A stretch of 5,902 bases of DNA from contig JAFLUO010000100.1 in NCBI GenBank assembly GCA_022508705.1, positions 1 to 5,902 on the forward strand, read 5' to 3'. This document shows, in pieces, positions 5,604 to 5,902 of this stretch. The notes under the pieces were generated by a model, which saw nothing but the letters and a program-made list of their open reading frames with translations, ran no database searches and was not told the DNA's origin. Numbering within the stretch: the stretch's first letter is position 1; every line of letters begins with the position of its first letter. The DNA comes from Oscillospiraceae bacterium (GTDB taxonomy: Bacteria; Bacillota; Clostridia; Oscillospirales; Acutalibacteraceae). The position numbers were made by a program, and so were the translations under genes.

Positions 5604-5902
5604 TTAAGCATCTATGGTTGAAATTGTAAGAGTAGTTTCTTCAAGAACATCAAGAAGAACTCTTACCGTGTCAAGTGAAGTAAATATTGTTACATTGTTT
5701 TCGGTTGCGGCAGTGCGGATTTCAACACCGTCCTCATAATGAACACCTGAAAGAATTGCTCTTGTATTTATAACATAGCTAACATATCCTGCACGGATTG
5801 ATTCAAGAATTTCGTCACTGCCCTCGCTTATTTTACCGCGAACACGTGTTCTGATTCCGTTCTCTTTGAGAACTGCGGCAGTACCGCTTGTTGCTTCAAT
5901 GT
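5604..5902 (-). CDS. carB: Carbamoyl phosphate synthase large subunit, C-terminal fragment
   Basis: Only the last 98 codons lie in the window; the gene continues past the right edge (full CarB is about 1,050-1,080 aa). The visible part is the MGS-like allosteric domain. Its landmarks are IEATSGTAAVLKENGI, a GKISEG segment, the stretch running from AGYVSYVINTRA to EIRTAA, and a tail ending in TIDA. The Thr residues of EATSGTA and the Lys of GKISEG align with positions that bind UMP/IMP in E. coli CarB, so pyrimidine feedback at this step is plausible (inference). CarB makes carbamoyl phosphate from bicarbonate, ATP and ammonia delivered by CarA. Because pyr genes follow immediately (14 nt to pyrK), this copy belongs to the pyrimidine operon, although carbamoyl phosphate can also feed arginine synthesis. 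It could alternatively be named pyrAB. Confidence 0.95.
   Translation of the reverse strand, partial: IEATSGTAAVLKENGIRTRVRGKISEGSDEILESIRAGYVSYVINTRAILSGVHYEDGVEIRTAATENNVTIFTSLDTVRVLLDVLEETTLTISTIDA

Noticed and set aside
1..5902. Novel defence, mobile or CRISPR-like system
   Set aside because: Every gene is a recognised nucleotide biosynthesis enzyme in a compact operon. No repeats, transposase, integrase or compositional break was seen.

Overview
All genes in this window are on the minus strand, so transcription runs from right to left. The window joins the distal part of a de novo pyrimidine (UMP) operon to the start of a de novo purine (IMP) operon. The DNA is fairly AT-rich, with strong AAGGAGG-type ribosome binding sites and tight gene packing. 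It has a class 1B dihydroorotate dehydrogenase (PyrD plus PyrK), a zinc-binding aspartate transcarbamoylase regulatory chain (PyrI) and a ZTP riboswitch. This combination suggests a low-GC anaerobic Clostridia-type Firmicute, perhaps a gut relative of the Ruminococcaceae/Oscillospiraceae. That placement is inference; the sequence does not fix the genus.

Pyrimidine block (5902 down to about 1211): the C-terminal end of carB enters from the right edge. It is followed by pyrK, pyrD, pyrF, pyrE, pyrB and pyrI. Spacing is very tight: a 13-nt overlap for pyrK/pyrD, 1 nt for pyrD/pyrF, a 2-nt gap for pyrE/pyrB and a 4-nt ATGA overlap for pyrB/pyrI. The block ends in a tandem TAA TAA stop and a strong intrinsic terminator with a 12-bp perfect stem. 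Together the genes make carbamoyl phosphate, carbamoyl aspartate, orotate (NAD-linked), OMP and UMP. Dihydroorotase (pyrC) and carA are not in the window. No pyrimidine-responsive leader is visible here, and any such element would lie upstream of the right edge.

Intergenic control region (878-1264): after the pyr terminator comes an AT-rich stretch of about 150 bases with no gene. Next is a strong sigma-A-type promoter (TTGACT, 18 nt, TATAAT with an extended TG), then a 5' leader of about 150 nt carrying a ZTP/ZMP (pfl) riboswitch. Its 3' half shares bases with an intrinsic terminator just ahead of the purE ribosome binding site.

Purine block (877 down to 1): purE is complete and purC is cut by the left edge, so the operon continues out of the window. 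The expected logic is that ZMP/ZTP, which accumulates when 10-formyl-tetrahydrofolate is short, stabilises the aptamer, prevents the terminator and turns on purE-purC.

No mobile element, CRISPR array, tRNA/rRNA or obviously foreign segment is seen. The most notable object is the riboswitch. The rest is well-known nucleotide metabolism.
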